Shown: one piece after another, positions 45,472 through 54,422 of the stretch
How the letters are laid out: each line of letters opens with the position of its first letter
Numbering within the stretch: the first letter of the stretch is position 1
Assembly: GCF_024508315.1 (NCBI RefSeq)
Contig: NZ_CP101987.1
Location: forward strand, 682,001-746,000
Length of the DNA stretch: 64,000 nucleotides
Origin: Cellulomonas xiejunii
GTDB taxonomy: Bacteria > Actinomycetota > Actinomycetes > Actinomycetales > Cellulomonadaceae
Reading direction: 5' to 3'
Program-made: the position numbers and the translations under genes
Notes under the pieces: generated by a model
What the model saw: only the letters and a program-made list of their open reading frames with translations
Databases searched by the model: none
What the model was told of the DNA's origin: nothing

Positions 45472-46662
45472 TCAGCCGCGCGCGCCCATGGCGTGCTCGA
45501 CCGCGAGCTGGTTGAGGCGGACGAAGCCGTAGCCGCGCTTGGCGACACCCTCGACGTCGAAGTCCTCGAACGCGGAGCGGTCCGCGAGGAAGTCCTCGAG
45601 CGACTCGCCCTCGTTCAGCGTGGGCTTGGCGAGCTCGAAGACGCCGGCGGCCTCCATGGCCTCCTGGACCTCGGGGTCGGCGCGGAACGCCTGCGCCCGC
45701 TCCTTGAGGAGGATGTAGGTCGACATGTTGGCGGCGGCCGAGGCCCACACGCCGTCGAAGTCCTCGGTGCGCGAGGGCTTGTAGTCGAAGTGCACCGGGC
45801 CGGTGTACTTGGGGCCGCCGCTGGGGAAGCCGTTCTCGACGAGGTCGACCGTCGCGAACGCGGAGAACAGGTCGCCGTGGCCGAAGACCAGGTCCTGGTC
45901 GTACTTGATGCCGCGCTGGCCGTTGAGGTCGATGTGGAACAGCTTGTCCGCCCACAGCGCCTGCGCGAGACCGGTCGTGTAGTTCAGGCCGGCCATCTGC
46001 TCGTGGCCCGTCTCCGGGTTGAGGCCGACGATGTCGCCGTGCTCGAGCTTGGCGATGAGGCCGAGCGCGTGCCCGATCGTCGGGAGCAGGATGTCGCCGC
46101 GGGGCTCGTTGGGCTTGGGCTCGATCGCGATGCGCAGGCCGTAGCCCTTCTCCTTGATGTACGCCGCGACGGTGTCGATGCCGTCGGCGTACGCCTGGTG
46201 CGCGGCGTACAGGTCCTTGGCGGAGTCGTACTCGGCGCCCTCGCGGCCGCCCCACATGACGAACGTGTCGGCGTCGAGCGAGGCCGCCAGGTCGACGTTG
46301 CGCAGGATCTTGCGCAGCGCGTAGCGGCGCACGCGACGGTCGTTCGACGTGAACGCGCCGTCCTTGAAGATGGGGTGCGTGAACGTGTTGGTCGTGACCA
46401 TCTCGACCGTGATGCCGGTCTCGGCCAGCGCGCCGCGGAAGCGGTCGAGGATCTTCTCGCGCTCGGCGTCCGAGGAGCCGAACGGGACGACGTCGTCGTC
46501 GTGGAAGGTCACGTGCGAGGCGCCGAGCTCGGCGAGCTTGTGCACGGACTCGACCGGGTCGAGCCACGGGCGGGTGGCGGCACCGAACGGGTCCTGAGCG
46601 TTCCATCCGACGGTCCAGAGACCGAAGGAGAACCTGTCTTCAGGGGTGGGCTTGCGAACCAT
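45472..46662 (-). CDS. xylA: Xylose isomerase
   Basis: 396 aa TIM-barrel class I (Streptomyces-type) enzyme interconverting D-xylose and D-xylulose with two divalent metals. [17 protein letters not shown] at the N-terminus, [12 protein letters not shown] with the catalytic His, [20 protein letters not shown] with the metal Glu, and [22 protein letters not shown] 46662 has GGAGG upstream. Divergent from the ROK repressor. Confidence 0.97.
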   Translation of the reverse strand: MVRKPTPEDRFSFGLWTVGWNAQDPFGAATRPWLDPVESVHKLAELGASHVTFHDDDVVPFGSSDAEREKILDRFRGALAETGITVEMVTTNTFTHPIFKDGAFTSNDRRVRRYALRKILRNVDLAASLDADTFVMWGGREGAEYDSAKDLYAAHQAYADGIDTVAAYIKEKGYGLRIAIEPKPNEPRGDILLPTIGHALGLIAKLEHGDIVGLNPETGHEQMAGLNYTTGLAQALWADKLFHIDLNGQRGIKYDQDLVFGHGDLFSAFATVDLVENGFPSGGPKYTGPVHFDYKPSRTEDFDGVWASAAANMSTYILLKERAQAFRADPEVQEAMEAAGVFELAKPTLNEGESLEDFLADRSAFEDFDVEGVAKRGYGFVRLNQLAVEHAMGARG

Positions 46663-46723
46663 GGAGGCCTCCGCGTCGAGGGGGACCGGGCGCGCGTCAG
46701 TCGAGCGACCGGGTTTTGTTCTC

Positions 46724-46758
46724 GGGATGAATTTATCCCCGGGAGTCGGTAGGGTCAA
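46724..46758 (-). promoter_or_regulatory. xylA promoter with overlapping operator
   Basis: Minus strand: -35 TTGACC (46758-46753), 17-nt spacer, -10 TAAATT (46735-46730). The inverted repeat GGGAT-6-ATCCC (46724-46739) straddles that -10, so a repressor bound there would block RNA polymerase. The -35 end touches the divergent ROK-gene -10. Confidence 0.65.
46750..46755 (+). promoter_or_regulatory. Leaderless-type -10 box (TAGGGT) of the ROK repressor gene
   Basis: TAGGGT, 6 nt, ATG 46762. It overlaps the xylA -35 on the other strand. Confidence 0.6.
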
Positions 46759-46761
46759 GCC

Positions 46762-48078
46762 ATGCCGAGCACGGACGACGGATCGAGCGCTGCCGCGCAG
46801 GCCGTCGTGTTCGCGGCGCCCCGGGGTACCACCACTCTCGCCGACAACCCGCGGACACGCGAGGGTCGGGCTGCCGAACGCGTGCCCGACCGCGGACGCG
46901 CGGCACGGCAGGCGCAGATGCGCGCCCACAACCTGTCCGTGACGCTCGCGCAGGTCGTCGACGCCCAGTCGCCACCCTCCCGGGCGCAGATCGCCGCGTC
47001 GACGGGACTCGCGCGCGGCACGGTCACCGGGTTGGTCGACCTGCTCATCGAGTCCGGCATGGTCCGCGAGCTGGACCCGGTCGTCGTCGCGCGCGCCGGG
47101 CGGCCCGCCGTGCCGCTGGAGCCCACGCCCGGTCGTGTCGCCGGCGTCGGCATGGAGGTCAACGTCGACTACCTCGGGCTGCGGGCCGTCGACCTCGCGG
47201 GGGGTGTGCTCGTCGAGACGGTCGAGCGTGCGGACCTGCGCGGCAGCGAGCCCGACGCCGTGCTCGACCGGCTCGCGAACCTCGCCGCACCGGTCCTGGC
47301 GTCGCTCGCAGCCGACGGTGTGCGCGTCGCCGGCACCGCGCTCGCGGTGCCCGGCCTCGTCGACCGCATCACCGGGCCGTTGCGCTACGCGCCGAACCTC
47401 GGGTGGCGCGACGTCGACGTCGTCGGCCGGCTCGCGGCGCACCCCGTCCTGGCGGACCTGCCACCGCGCGTCGCCAACGAGGCGAACCTCGCCGCGCGCG
47501 CCGAGGCCCATGCGCGCCGCGGACGGGTCGCACCCTCGTTCCTGTACGTGTCGGGCGAGGTGGGCGTGGGTGGCGCGCTCGTGCTCGACGGCGAGATCTT
47601 CCTCGGTCGCCACGGCTGGAGCGGCGAGATCGGGCACGTCGTCGTCGACGGCGGCCCGGACGGCACACGCCCCGTGTCGCTCGAGCAGCGCGCGGGCCAG
47701 GACGCCATCGCCCAGGCGGCCGGGCTGGCACCCGGTGCGCCGTTCGCGGACGTCGTCGCGGCCCTGGCTGCCGGTGACCCCCGCGCTCGGGACGCCGTGC
47801 GGGGTGCGGCACGGTGGCTCGGGCTGGCCGTCGCGACCGTCGCCAACGTGGTGGACGTCAGCGAGGTCGTGCTCGGCGGGACGTTCGGGCTCGTCTTCGA
47901 CGAGGTGCAGGACGTCGTCCGCGAGGCGCTGGCCGACCGTGTGATCTTCGCCGACTGGTCCGCCCCGAGCGTCCGCCGCTCGGCCGCAGGGGACTACCCG
48001 GCGATGACGGGCGGCGCGCTCGCGGTCCTGCGCACGGTCGTCTCCGACCCGACCCCCTGGTTCGCGGCCACCTCCTGA
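46762..48078 (+). CDS. xylR: ROK-family repressor, probable xylose regulator
   Basis: 438 aa. N-terminal winged helix-turn-helix (~residues 70-105, [25 protein letters not shown]) followed by a ROK sugar-kinase-like domain ([30 protein letters not shown]). Position and the operator over the xylA promoter suggest it represses xylAB and itself until xylose binds. Oddity: the usual ROK zinc motif (CxCGxxGC) that follows GHV is missing and I see no cysteine in the protein. The first ~50 residues are low-complexity. Confidence 0.85.
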   Translation: MPSTDDGSSAAAQAVVFAAPRGTTTLADNPRTREGRAAERVPDRGRAARQAQMRAHNLSVTLAQVVDAQSPPSRAQIAASTGLARGTVTGLVDLLIESGMVRELDPVVVARAGRPAVPLEPTPGRVAGVGMEVNVDYLGLRAVDLAGGVLVETVERADLRGSEPDAVLDRLANLAAPVLASLAADGVRVAGTALAVPGLVDRITGPLRYAPNLGWRDVDVVGRLAAHPVLADLPPRVANEANLAARAEAHARRGRVAPSFLYVSGEVGVGGALVLDGEIFLGRHGWSGEIGHVVVDGGPDGTRPVSLEQRAGQDAIAQAAGLAPGAPFADVVAALAAGDPRARDAVRGAARWLGLAVATVANVVDVSEVVLGGTFGLVFDEVQDVVREALADRVIFADWSAPSVRRSAAGDYPAMTGGALAVLRTVVSDPTPWFAATS

Positions 48079-48086
48079 CGTCCCGT

Positions 48087-48149
48087 CGCCGAGACCGCAC
48101 TTCGGCGGCTTCTGCGAGGCCATGAGCCGCCGAAGTACGTGTTCGGCGG
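48087..48149. repeat. Palindromic repeat family B, copy 2
   Basis: CCGCCGAA 48127-48134 with TTCGGCGG 48142-48149 (7-nt loop, perfect), preceded by a weaker CGCCGA/TCGGCG hairpin at 48087-48107. The intervening TTCGGCGGCTTCTG matches copy 1 in reverse complement. Lies between the ROK and lactonase genes. Confidence 0.75.
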
Positions 48150-48191
48150 GTCGGGGTAGGGGTGGTCGGGACGGGGTGGGGGGTCGTTGCG

Positions 48192-48197
48192 TAGTGT
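48192..48197 (+). promoter_or_regulatory. Leaderless-type -10 box (TAGTGT) of the lactonase gene
   Basis: TAGTGT, 6 nt, GTG 48204. Confidence 0.55.
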
Positions 48198-48203
48198 CCT
48201 GGC

Positions 48204-49286
48204 GTGAGCGCTGCGACAGACCTGTGGATCGGCACCTTTCCGCACGCCGGCATCGGCACCGCGGCCGGGCTGGGCGAGGGGGTGTGGCGCGTCGGCCTCG
48301 ACGAGACGACCGGCGCCCTGGGCGAGCCGCGGCTGGTCGTCGAGACCCCGGCGCCGACGTTCGTCGCGACGCACCCGGGCGGCCGGTGGTTGTACGCCGT
48401 GGGGGAGAGCGACCCCGGGTCGGTGACGGCCTTCGAGGTCGACGACGACGGCGGCCTGACCGCGCACGCCACCGTCACGTCCGGCGGCGTGGCGCCCTGC
48501 CACCTGCTCGTCGTCGACGACACGCTCTACGTCGCCAACTACGTCGACGGCGTCCTGGGCGTCGTGCCCCTGACGACCGACGGCGCGTTCGCCCCCGACG
48601 TCGTCGCCTCCGGCAGGCCGGCGCAGACCTTCGGCCACGCCGGCACCGGCCCGGACACCGATCGCCAGGAAGGGCCGCACGCCCACTTCGTCGCGCTGAC
48701 GCCCGACGGCCGGCACGTCCTCGTCGCGGACCTCGGCACCGACGAGCTGCGGCGTTACGCGCGCGGCGTCGACGGCCTGCTCACGCCCGACGGCGTCGCC
48801 GCGACGCTCGCACCCGGCACCGGCCCGCGGCACGTCGCCTTCGCGGCCGACGGCGCGAACCTGTACGTCGTCGGGGAGCTCGACGCGAGCGTCCACGTGC
48901 TGCTCTGGGACGCGGCGTCGGCCACCGGCACGGTGCTGCAGCGCGTCCCCGCGGTGCCCGAGGGCCAGCCCGCCGACGGCGTGCGACGCTCGCCCTCGCA
49001 CGTCCTGCTCGACGGCGACCGGCTCCTCCTGGGGGTGCGGGCGCTGGGTCTGCGGGGTCCGGACGTCCTCAGCGTGTTCGACGTGCACGCCGACGGCTCC
49101 CTCGGCGCTCCGCGGACGCAGCCCCTGAGCGGTCCGACGCCGCGCCACCTCGCGGTCGTGCACGGCTGGACGGTCGTCGCGCTGCAGGACGCCCACGCGC
49201 TCGTCGTGCACGACCCGCACGGCGCGCAGGTGTCGCGGGTGGAGCTGCCCTCACCGGCGTGCGTGGTCCAGGTGGCTCCGCGCTGA
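48204..49286 (+). CDS. Lactonase-family beta-propeller protein (YbhE/6-phosphogluconolactonase-like)
   Basis: 360 aa seven-bladed propeller. Blade repeats: [82 protein letters not shown]. Family members hydrolyse 6-phosphogluconolactone or related sugar lactones. Next to the xylose operon it could act on xylonolactone, but no xylose dehydrogenase is visible, so that is speculation. Confidence 0.8.
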   Translation: MSAATDLWIGTFPHAGIGTAAGLGEGVWRVGLDETTGALGEPRLVVETPAPTFVATHPGGRWLYAVGESDPGSVTAFEVDDDGGLTAHATVTSGGVAPCHLLVVDDTLYVANYVDGVLGVVPLTTDGAFAPDVVASGRPAQTFGHAGTGPDTDRQEGPHAHFVALTPDGRHVLVADLGTDELRRYARGVDGLLTPDGVAATLAPGTGPRHVAFAADGANLYVVGELDASVHVLLWDAASATGTVLQRVPAVPEGQPADGVRRSPSHVLLDGDRLLLGVRALGLRGPDVLSVFDVHADGSLGAPRTQPLSGPTPRHLAVVHGWTVVALQDAHALVVHDPHGAQVSRVELPSPACVVQVAPR

Positions 49287-49375
49287 CGCCCGCGGGCGTC
49301 AACCGGGCGATCCCCGACTCGTCGGCGGCGACGGGCGCCTCGCCGTCGGGGCCTGCGCGGCCGGCGGTCGTACGC

Positions 49376-49948
49376 TCAGGTCGGACGCGGCGGAGCGAGC
49401 GCCATCTCGAGCGCGGCAGCGACGAGCGACCGGCGGTGCTGCGAGGCAGGCAGGGCGTCGGCGAGCTGGTCGGTGCCGACGGCCGCCGCCAGCGAGATCA
49501 CGGCGCGAGGCTGCGCGACGTCCGCGGGGACGCCCGCCTCGACGAGCAGTGCCGCGACGTGCTCGATGCGGCGCGCCGTCACCCGGCGTACCGCCTCCTG
49601 GACGCCCTCGCCCGCGGCCTCGAGGTAGAGCCGCCGCTCGCCCTCCCGGCGGGCGGCACGTGCGGCGACCTCGGTGAACAGCGCCGCGAGGCGGTCGACC
49701 GGGTCTCCGTCGGCGGCGGTGCGGGCGATGACCTCCTCGGTCTGCTCGGCCTCCCAGCGCTCGACCACCGCGTCGACCAGCGAGCTGCGGTCGTCGAAGT
49801 GCCAGTAGAACGAGCCCTTCGTGACGCCGAGCGCGCGTGCGACGGCCTCGACGCGCACGCCTGCGAGGCCGTCCCTGCGGAAGGCCTCCGAGGCCGCGTC
49901 GACCCACTGGTCGCGCGTCACACGCGGGGGACGGGGTGACCGGGGCAC
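49376..49948 (-). CDS. TetR/AcrR-family regulator
   Basis: 190 aa. HTH in VRVEAVARALGVTKGSFYWHFDDRSSLVDAVVERW (the YWHF is typical). The C-terminal ligand domain is not assignable. Divergent from the DUF2867 gene, with two 20-nt palindromes between them; the first covers its own -10 box, implying autorepression. GTG start 6 nt behind TAGCGT. Confidence 0.9.
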   Translation of the reverse strand: MPRSPRPPRVTRDQWVDAASEAFRRDGLAGVRVEAVARALGVTKGSFYWHFDDRSSLVDAVVERWEAEQTEEVIARTAADGDPVDRLAALFTEVAARAARREGERRLYLEAAGEGVQEAVRRVTARRIEHVAALLVEAGVPADVAQPRAVISLAAAVGTDQLADALPASQHRRSLVAAALEMALAPPRPT

Positions 49949-49949
49949 G

Positions 49950-49991
49950 TCCGTACGCTACCGTACGGATGTCCATACGCCACCGTACGGA
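49950..49991. promoter_or_regulatory. Twin TetR operators
   Basis: TCCGTACG-CTAC-CGTACGGA (49950-49969) and TCCATACG-CCAC-CGTACGGA (49972-49991), 8+4+8 palindromes with a 22-nt period, about two helical turns. The first includes the TetR-gene -10 (ACGCTA on plus, TAGCGT on minus, 49955-49960). The second runs into the GGAGG ribosome site of the DUF2867 gene. Confidence 0.8.
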
Positions 49992-49999
49992 GGTCCGTC

Positions 50000-50506
50000 A
50001 TGACACCACCCGCCGGCACCGCCCCGCCTGCCCGGCCACCCGCACCCGGTGCGTCACCCGCCTTCGTGTCGCTCGCGCTGCGGGACCTGCCACGCCCCGA
50101 CTACTGCGACGCCCTCGTCGTGCCGTTGCCGCCCGGTGCGGCCACCGACCCGGTGGCGTGGGCGCGAGCCGTCTTCGACGTGCGGCGGGGCCCGCGCTGG
50201 GTGCTCGCGCTGCTCGCCGTGCGCCAGGTCGCGGTCCGGGCGCTCGGCGTGCCACCCGCGCCCCGCGACACGTTCGTGGTGCGTGAGGTGCAGGGCGAGG
50301 AGGCGCTGCTCGCGTTCGACGACCGCCACCTGGACTTCCGGGTCGGCGTGGGCGTCGACGCGCAGCGCCGCCTGCTGCGCGTCGTCACGGCCGTCCGGCT
50401 GCACGGCTGGCGCGGTCGCGCCTACTTCGCCCCCGTCCGGCTCGCGCACCCCGTCGTGACGCGGGCGCTCGTGCGCGCGGCCGTGCGCCGGTCGGTGACC
50501 CGGTGA
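50000..50506 (+). CDS. DUF2867 protein
   Basis: 168 aa, no known catalytic role. PRPDYCDALVVPLP, WARAVFDVRRGPRWVLALLAVRQ, FVVREVQGEEALLAFDDRHLDFRVGV and FAPVRLAHPVVTRALVRAAVRRS match DUF2867, a START-like family of small-molecule-binding proteins often next to TetR regulators. ATG 50000, GGAGG 7 nt upstream. It is the only evident target of the neighbouring regulator. Confidence 0.75.
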   Translation: MTPPAGTAPPARPPAPGASPAFVSLALRDLPRPDYCDALVVPLPPGAATDPVAWARAVFDVRRGPRWVLALLAVRQVAVRALGVPPAPRDTFVVREVQGEEALLAFDDRHLDFRVGVGVDAQRRLLRVVTAVRLHGWRGRAYFAPVRLAHPVVTRALVRAAVRRSVTR

Positions 50507-50566
50507 GGCCGGGGTAGCGTCACGCCCGACGGTCACCGGGCCGTCCGCACCCGTGGAGGAGTCCCG

Positions 50567-51088
50567 ATGCCGCAGCCCGAGACGGACCGGCCGGCGGCAG
50601 GCCGCCCTTCGCTGACGACCGAGCAGGTGTGGCGCGCGCTGGCCCGCCAGCCGTTCATGGTCGTCGCGATGGTCAACAGGCACGGGCAGGGCCGCAGCGT
50701 CGGCGTCACCCCCGCCGTGCACGGCGACGACCTGTGGTTCGCCGCGTCGCAGAGGGACTGGAAGGTGACCCACCTGCGGCACCAGCCGGAGGTCTCCGTC
50801 ACGGTCCCGGTCCGCCGTGGCGGGCTGCTCGCGCTGGTCGCGCCGATCCCGCCCGCGACCGTCACCTTCCCCGCGACCGCTCAGGTGCTGCCGGTCGGCG
50901 ACGCCCCGGACGACGTGCGCCGGCGCCTGCTGCGCGGGCTGACCGAGCCGGACGCCGAGCGCGGGGACGTCGTGATGGTGCGGCTCACGCCCCACGGCGA
51001 CTTCGTGACCTACGGCCTCGGCGTCCCGCTGCGCGTCATGGCGGACACCGAGCGTGCGCGGGGTCGCGTCCCCGTCGCCCGGGCCTGA
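50567..51088 (+). CDS. Pyridoxamine-5'-phosphate-oxidase-fold (PPOX) protein
   Basis: 173 aa split-barrel flavin or F420-binding protein ([55 protein letters not shown]). Substrate unknown; such proteins reduce small molecules or bind heme. GGAGGAG precedes ATG 50567. TAGCGT at 50515-50520 is a likely -10, giving a leader of about 40 nt. Confidence 0.75.
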   Translation: MPQPETDRPAAGRPSLTTEQVWRALARQPFMVVAMVNRHGQGRSVGVTPAVHGDDLWFAASQRDWKVTHLRHQPEVSVTVPVRRGGLLALVAPIPPATVTFPATAQVLPVGDAPDDVRRRLLRGLTEPDAERGDVVMVRLTPHGDFVTYGLGVPLRVMADTERARGRVPVARA

Positions 51089-51158
51089 GCCGGCCGCGGA
51101 CGGCACGCGCCGCCGACCGGCGCCCCGGTGCGGTGGCGCGCACGGCACCGTGCCGGGC

Positions 51159-51164
51159 GACAAT
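51159..51164 (+). promoter_or_regulatory. Leaderless-type -10 box (GACAAT) of mshA
   Basis: GACAAT, 6 nt, GTG 51171. Rejects upstream in-frame starts. Confidence 0.5.
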
Positions 51165-51170
51165 GGTCCG

Positions 51171-52505
51171 GTGACCACCGACCGAGCGCCGCGCGTCGCC
51201 ATGCTCTCGGTGCACACCTCCCCGCTCGACCAGCCCGGGACGGGCGATGCCGGGGGCATGAACGTGTACGTCCTGGAGCTCGCGCACGCGCTCGCGGCCC
51301 GCGGCGCCCGCGTCGAGGTGTTCACGCGCGCGACGCGGTCCGACTCCCCGGAGACGGTCGTGCTCGACGGCACCGACGCGCAGGGTCGCGCGCTCACCGC
51401 CGACGACGCGCGCGAGGTCCTGCTCGCCCACGACGTGCCGCCCGGCGTCACACCCCCCGTGCTCGTGCACCACGTGCCGGCGGGCCCCTTCGAGGCGCTC
51501 GACAAGAACGACCTGCCGGGCGTGCTGTGCGGCATGGCCGCCGGTGTCCTGCGGTCCGAGGCCGCGCGCCGCCCCGGGTGGTACGACGTCGTGCACTCGC
51601 ACTACTGGCTGTCGGGTCAGGTCGGGGCGATCGCAGCGCAGCGGTGGGAGGTGCCGCTCGTGCACACGGCCCACACCCTCGCCAAGGTGAAGAACGCGAG
51701 CCTGGGCCCGGGGGACACCGCCGAGCCGAGCGTGCGCGTCGTGGGTGAGGAGCAGGTCGTCGCCGACGCCGACGCGCTGGTCGCCTCGACCCCGGTCGAG
51801 GCGCGCGAGCTGGTCGAGCTGTACGGGGCCGACCCCGCGCGGGTCCACGTCGTCGAGCCCGGGGTGGACCTCGACCGGTTCCGTCCCGGCCCTCCGGGAG
51901 CGCGCGACGAGGCCCGTCGTCGGCTCGGGCTGCCGACCGACCGGCCCGTGGTGCTGTTCGCCGGCCGCGTCCAGCCGCTCAAGGCGCCGGACGTGCTGGT
52001 CCGCGCGATCGGCGCGCTGCGCGCGAGCGGCCGCCCGGTCCCGCTGCTCGTCGTGCTCGGTGGCCCGTCCGGGCGGTTGACCGCGGTGCGCGAGCTGCGT
52101 GCCCTGGCGGTCACCCTCGGCGTCGACGACGACGTCGTGGTCCGGCCGCCCGCGCCGCGCGACGAGCTCGTCGCCTGGTACCGCGCGGCCGACCTCGTGG
52201 CGATGCCGTCGCGCTCGGAGTCCTTCGGGCTCGTCGCCGTCGAGGCGCAGGCCAGCGGCACGCCCGTGATCGCGGCGGACGTCGGTGGCCTGCGGACGGT
52301 CGTCGACGACGACGTCTCCGGCCGCCTGGTGCCGGGCCACGACCCGCGGGACTGGGCCGACGTGATCGCCGACGCCCTCGCGGACGACGAGCGCCGCGCC
52401 CGCTGGGCCGTCGGCGCCCGCAAGGTGGCCGAGCGCTACGCGTGGCCCACGGCCGCCGACCAGGTCCTCAAGGTCTACGAGATCGCGGCCGAGCCCACCC
52501 GCTGA
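51171..52505 (+). CDS. mshA: D-inositol-3-phosphate N-acetylglucosaminyltransferase
   Basis: 444 aa GT4 glycosyltransferase making the first committed intermediate of mycothiol from UDP-GlcNAc and inositol 3-phosphate. [48 protein letters not shown] and the C-terminal EX7E region ([22 protein letters not shown]) are typical. mshA followed by gpmA is a common actinobacterial pair. It supports the presence of mycothiol, which the DinB-like protein near 6 kb may use. Confidence 0.95.
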   Translation: MTTDRAPRVAMLSVHTSPLDQPGTGDAGGMNVYVLELAHALAARGARVEVFTRATRSDSPETVVLDGTDAQGRALTADDAREVLLAHDVPPGVTPPVLVHHVPAGPFEALDKNDLPGVLCGMAAGVLRSEAARRPGWYDVVHSHYWLSGQVGAIAAQRWEVPLVHTAHTLAKVKNASLGPGDTAEPSVRVVGEEQVVADADALVASTPVEARELVELYGADPARVHVVEPGVDLDRFRPGPPGARDEARRRLGLPTDRPVVLFAGRVQPLKAPDVLVRAIGALRASGRPVPLLVVLGGPSGRLTAVRELRALAVTLGVDDDVVVRPPAPRDELVAWYRAADLVAMPSRSESFGLVAVEAQASGTPVIAADVGGLRTVVDDDVSGRLVPGHDPRDWADVIADALADDERRARWAVGARKVAERYAWPTAADQVLKVYEIAAEPTR

Positions 52506-52525
52506 CCCCGACCCCCACCGTGGTC

Positions 52526-52690
52526 GTGAGAGTGCAATCCAGTCCCCCACCGGGGCGTGAGAGTGCAATCCAGTCGCGGCAGACACACGCCGCGCCGGCG
52601 CCAGGGTGACTGGATTGCACTGTCACCACCTGGGGAGGGTGCTGGATTGCACTGTCACCACCTGGGGTGGGTGCTGGATTGCACTCTCAC
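52526..52690. repeat. Interspersed repeat family A, cluster 2
   Basis: Unit GTGAGAGTGCAATCCAGTC in plus orientation at 52526-52544 and 52557-52575; inverted at 52608-52626, 52641-52658 and 52673-52690. The three inverted units have an exact 32-nt period with near-identical spacers (ACCACCTGGGGWGGGT). Plus 52557 and inverted 52608 could pair over 18 of 19 positions. Fills the mshA-gpmA gap. Confidence 0.85.
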
Positions 52691-52760
52691 GAACTTGGGG
52701 GTGGGGACCGGGGGACGGACGTCCCTGCGGGTCTCCCGGGGCTGCGGCAGGATGAGGGGC

Positions 52761-53501
52761 ATGACCTACACCCTCGTGCTGCTCCGCCACGGCGAGAGCG
52801 AGTGGAACGCCAAGAACCTGTTCACCGGCTGGGTGGACGTGCCCCTGTCCGAGAAGGGCGTCGAGGAGGCCAAGCGTGGCGGCACGCTGCTGACCGACGC
52901 GGGCGTGCTGCCGGACGTCGTGCACACGTCGCTGCTGCGCCGCGCGATCACGACCGCCAACCTCGCGCTCGACGTCGCGGACCGTCACTGGATCCCCGTG
53001 AAGCGGTCGTGGCGTCTCAACGAGCGCCACTACGGCGCCCTGCAGGGCAAGAACAAGAAGGAGACCCTCGAGGAGTACGGCGAGGAGCAGTTCATGCTCT
53101 GGCGCCGTTCGTACGACGTCCCGCCGCCGGAGATCGAGCTGGGCTCCGAGTACTCGCAGGACGCCGACCCCCGCTACGCGGGCGAGCCGATCCCGCGCAC
53201 CGAGGCGCTCGCGCAGGTCCTCGAGCGGGCGCTGCCGTACTGGGAAGCCGAGATCGTGCCGGACCTCAAGGCCGGCAAGACCGTCCTCGTCGCCGCGCAC
53301 GGCAACTCGATCCGCTCGATCGTCAAGTACCTCGACGACATCGACGAGCAGACCATCGCCGGCATCAACATCCCCACGGGCATCCCGCTGCTCTACGAGC
53401 TGGACGAGGAGACCCTGAGGCCGGTCAAGGCCGGTGGCACCTACCTCGACCCGGAGGCGGCCAGGGCCGCGATCGCCGCGGTCGCCAACCAGGGTCGCTG
53501 A
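52761..53501 (+). CDS. gpmA: 2,3-bisphosphoglycerate-dependent phosphoglycerate mutase
   Basis: 246 aa glycolytic/gluconeogenic enzyme. [20 protein letters not shown] has the phosphohistidine; [26 protein letters not shown] and [18 protein letters not shown] complete the site. ATG 52761. CAGGAT lies 7 nt upstream and a GAGGGG overlaps, so leaderless or leadered initiation is undecided. Confidence 0.96.
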   Translation: MTYTLVLLRHGESEWNAKNLFTGWVDVPLSEKGVEEAKRGGTLLTDAGVLPDVVHTSLLRRAITTANLALDVADRHWIPVKRSWRLNERHYGALQGKNKKETLEEYGEEQFMLWRRSYDVPPPEIELGSEYSQDADPRYAGEPIPRTEALAQVLERALPYWEAEIVPDLKAGKTVLVAAHGNSIRSIVKYLDDIDEQTIAGINIPTGIPLLYELDEETLRPVKAGGTYLDPEAARAAIAAVANQGR

Positions 53502-53523
53502 CCCGCTCCACCGCGCATAACGA

Positions 53524-53563
53524 CGAGAGGCGCCCGCTCCCTCCCCGGGACGGGCGCCTCTCG
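53524..53563. terminator. Hairpin between convergent gpmA and phoU
   Basis: CGAGAGGCGCCCG / CGGGCGCCTCTCG, 13-bp perfect stem, 14-nt loop. Serves both directions. Confidence 0.75.
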
Positions 53564-53600
53564 CGTGCACGGGACCACGACGGGCCCCGCGATCGGGGTG

Positions 53601-54275
53601 TCAGCGCACGCGCATGGCGGCCGGGTCGAGCGCGTCGGCCACGTCACCCGTCACCAGGTAGACCATGCGCCGCGCGACGGACACGCCGTGGTCGCCGAAC
53701 CGCTCGTAGTACCGCCCGAGCAGCGTGACGTCGACCGTCTCCTGCGCCGAGCGGTCCCACGGGCCGGACAGCATCGAGGCGAACGTGCTCGCGTGCAGCT
53801 CGTCGAGCAGGTCGTCGTCCTGCTCGATCGACCCCGCGAGGGCCATGTCCCGGGTGCCGAGCAGGGTGGTCACGCGCCGGGCGACCCGCACGGCGGCGTC
53901 CTGCATCTGCGTGAACGTGGCCTCCATGCCCGTCGGCACGGCGACGACGGGGTAGCGGGCGCGCGCGACCTGCGCGACGTGCCGGGCGAGGTCTCCCATG
54001 CGCTCGAGAGACGCGCTCATGCGCAGCGCCGAGACGACGACCCGCAGGTCCGTCGCGACGGGCTGCTGCTGCGCGAGCAGGCGCACGCACCGGTCGTCGA
54101 GGTCGCGCTCGAGGGCGTCGATCGCGAGGTCGTCGGCGATGACGGACTCCGCGAGCTGGAGGTCGGCCGTCAGCAGCGCGGTGCCGGCGTTGCTGATGGC
54201 CTGCTCGACGCGGCCGCTCATGGCGACCAGGTCCTGGCCGAGCTGGGTGAGCTCGGCCTCGAAGATGTCCCGCAT
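53601..54275 (-). CDS. phoU: Phosphate transport regulator PhoU
   Basis: 224 aa with two three-helix PhoU repeats (DLVAMSGRVEQAISNAGTAL..., SASLERMGDLARHVAQVAR; then RRVTTLLGTRDMALAGSIEQDDDLLDELH..., YYERFGDHGVSVARRMVYLVTGD). It links Pst transport status to the sensor kinase and silences the regulon when phosphate is ample. Divergent from senX3, with PHO-box repeats on its own strand. Confidence 0.94.
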   Translation of the reverse strand: MRDIFEAELTQLGQDLVAMSGRVEQAISNAGTALLTADLQLAESVIADDLAIDALERDLDDRCVRLLAQQQPVATDLRVVVSALRMSASLERMGDLARHVAQVARARYPVVAVPTGMEATFTQMQDAAVRVARRVTTLLGTRDMALAGSIEQDDDLLDELHASTFASMLSGPWDRSAQETVDVTLLGRYYERFGDHGVSVARRMVYLVTGDVADALDPAAMRVR

Positions 54276-54320
54276 GTGCTCCCTCTCGTCGGTGTCGCGG
54301 CCGCCACGGTCGCACGCGTC

Positions 54321-54349
54321 GGTGAACGACTGCCCCCTGGCAGGTGAAC
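54321..54349 (-). promoter_or_regulatory. PHO-box half-sites upstream of phoU
   Basis: Two GTTCACC words on the minus strand (54349-54343 and 54327-54321) 22 nt apart, twice the 11-nt PHO-box period. Same words as upstream of pstS. Confidence 0.6.
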
Positions 54350-54409
54350 ACGTGGCGGCCGTTGGGCGTCCGGGCCCGACGACGGCTCAAGGCGCCCGGA
54401 CGCGCGGCC

Positions 54410-54415
54410 TACTGT
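54410..54415 (+). promoter_or_regulatory. Leaderless-type -10 box (TACTGT) of senX3
   Basis: TACTGT followed by 7 nt and GTG 54423. The in-frame GTG 54414 overlaps the -10 itself and is therefore unlikely. Confidence 0.5.
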
Positions 54416-54422
54416 GGATGCC

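Noticed and set aside
52608-52690. Regular 32-nt direct repeats resembling a mini CRISPR array
   Set aside because: The 'spacers' are nearly identical to each other, the units also occur in inverted orientation, and no cas gene is in the window.
54414-54422. Earlier GTG start of senX3
   Set aside because: It lies within the -10 hexamer of the promoter that fits the leaderless pattern.
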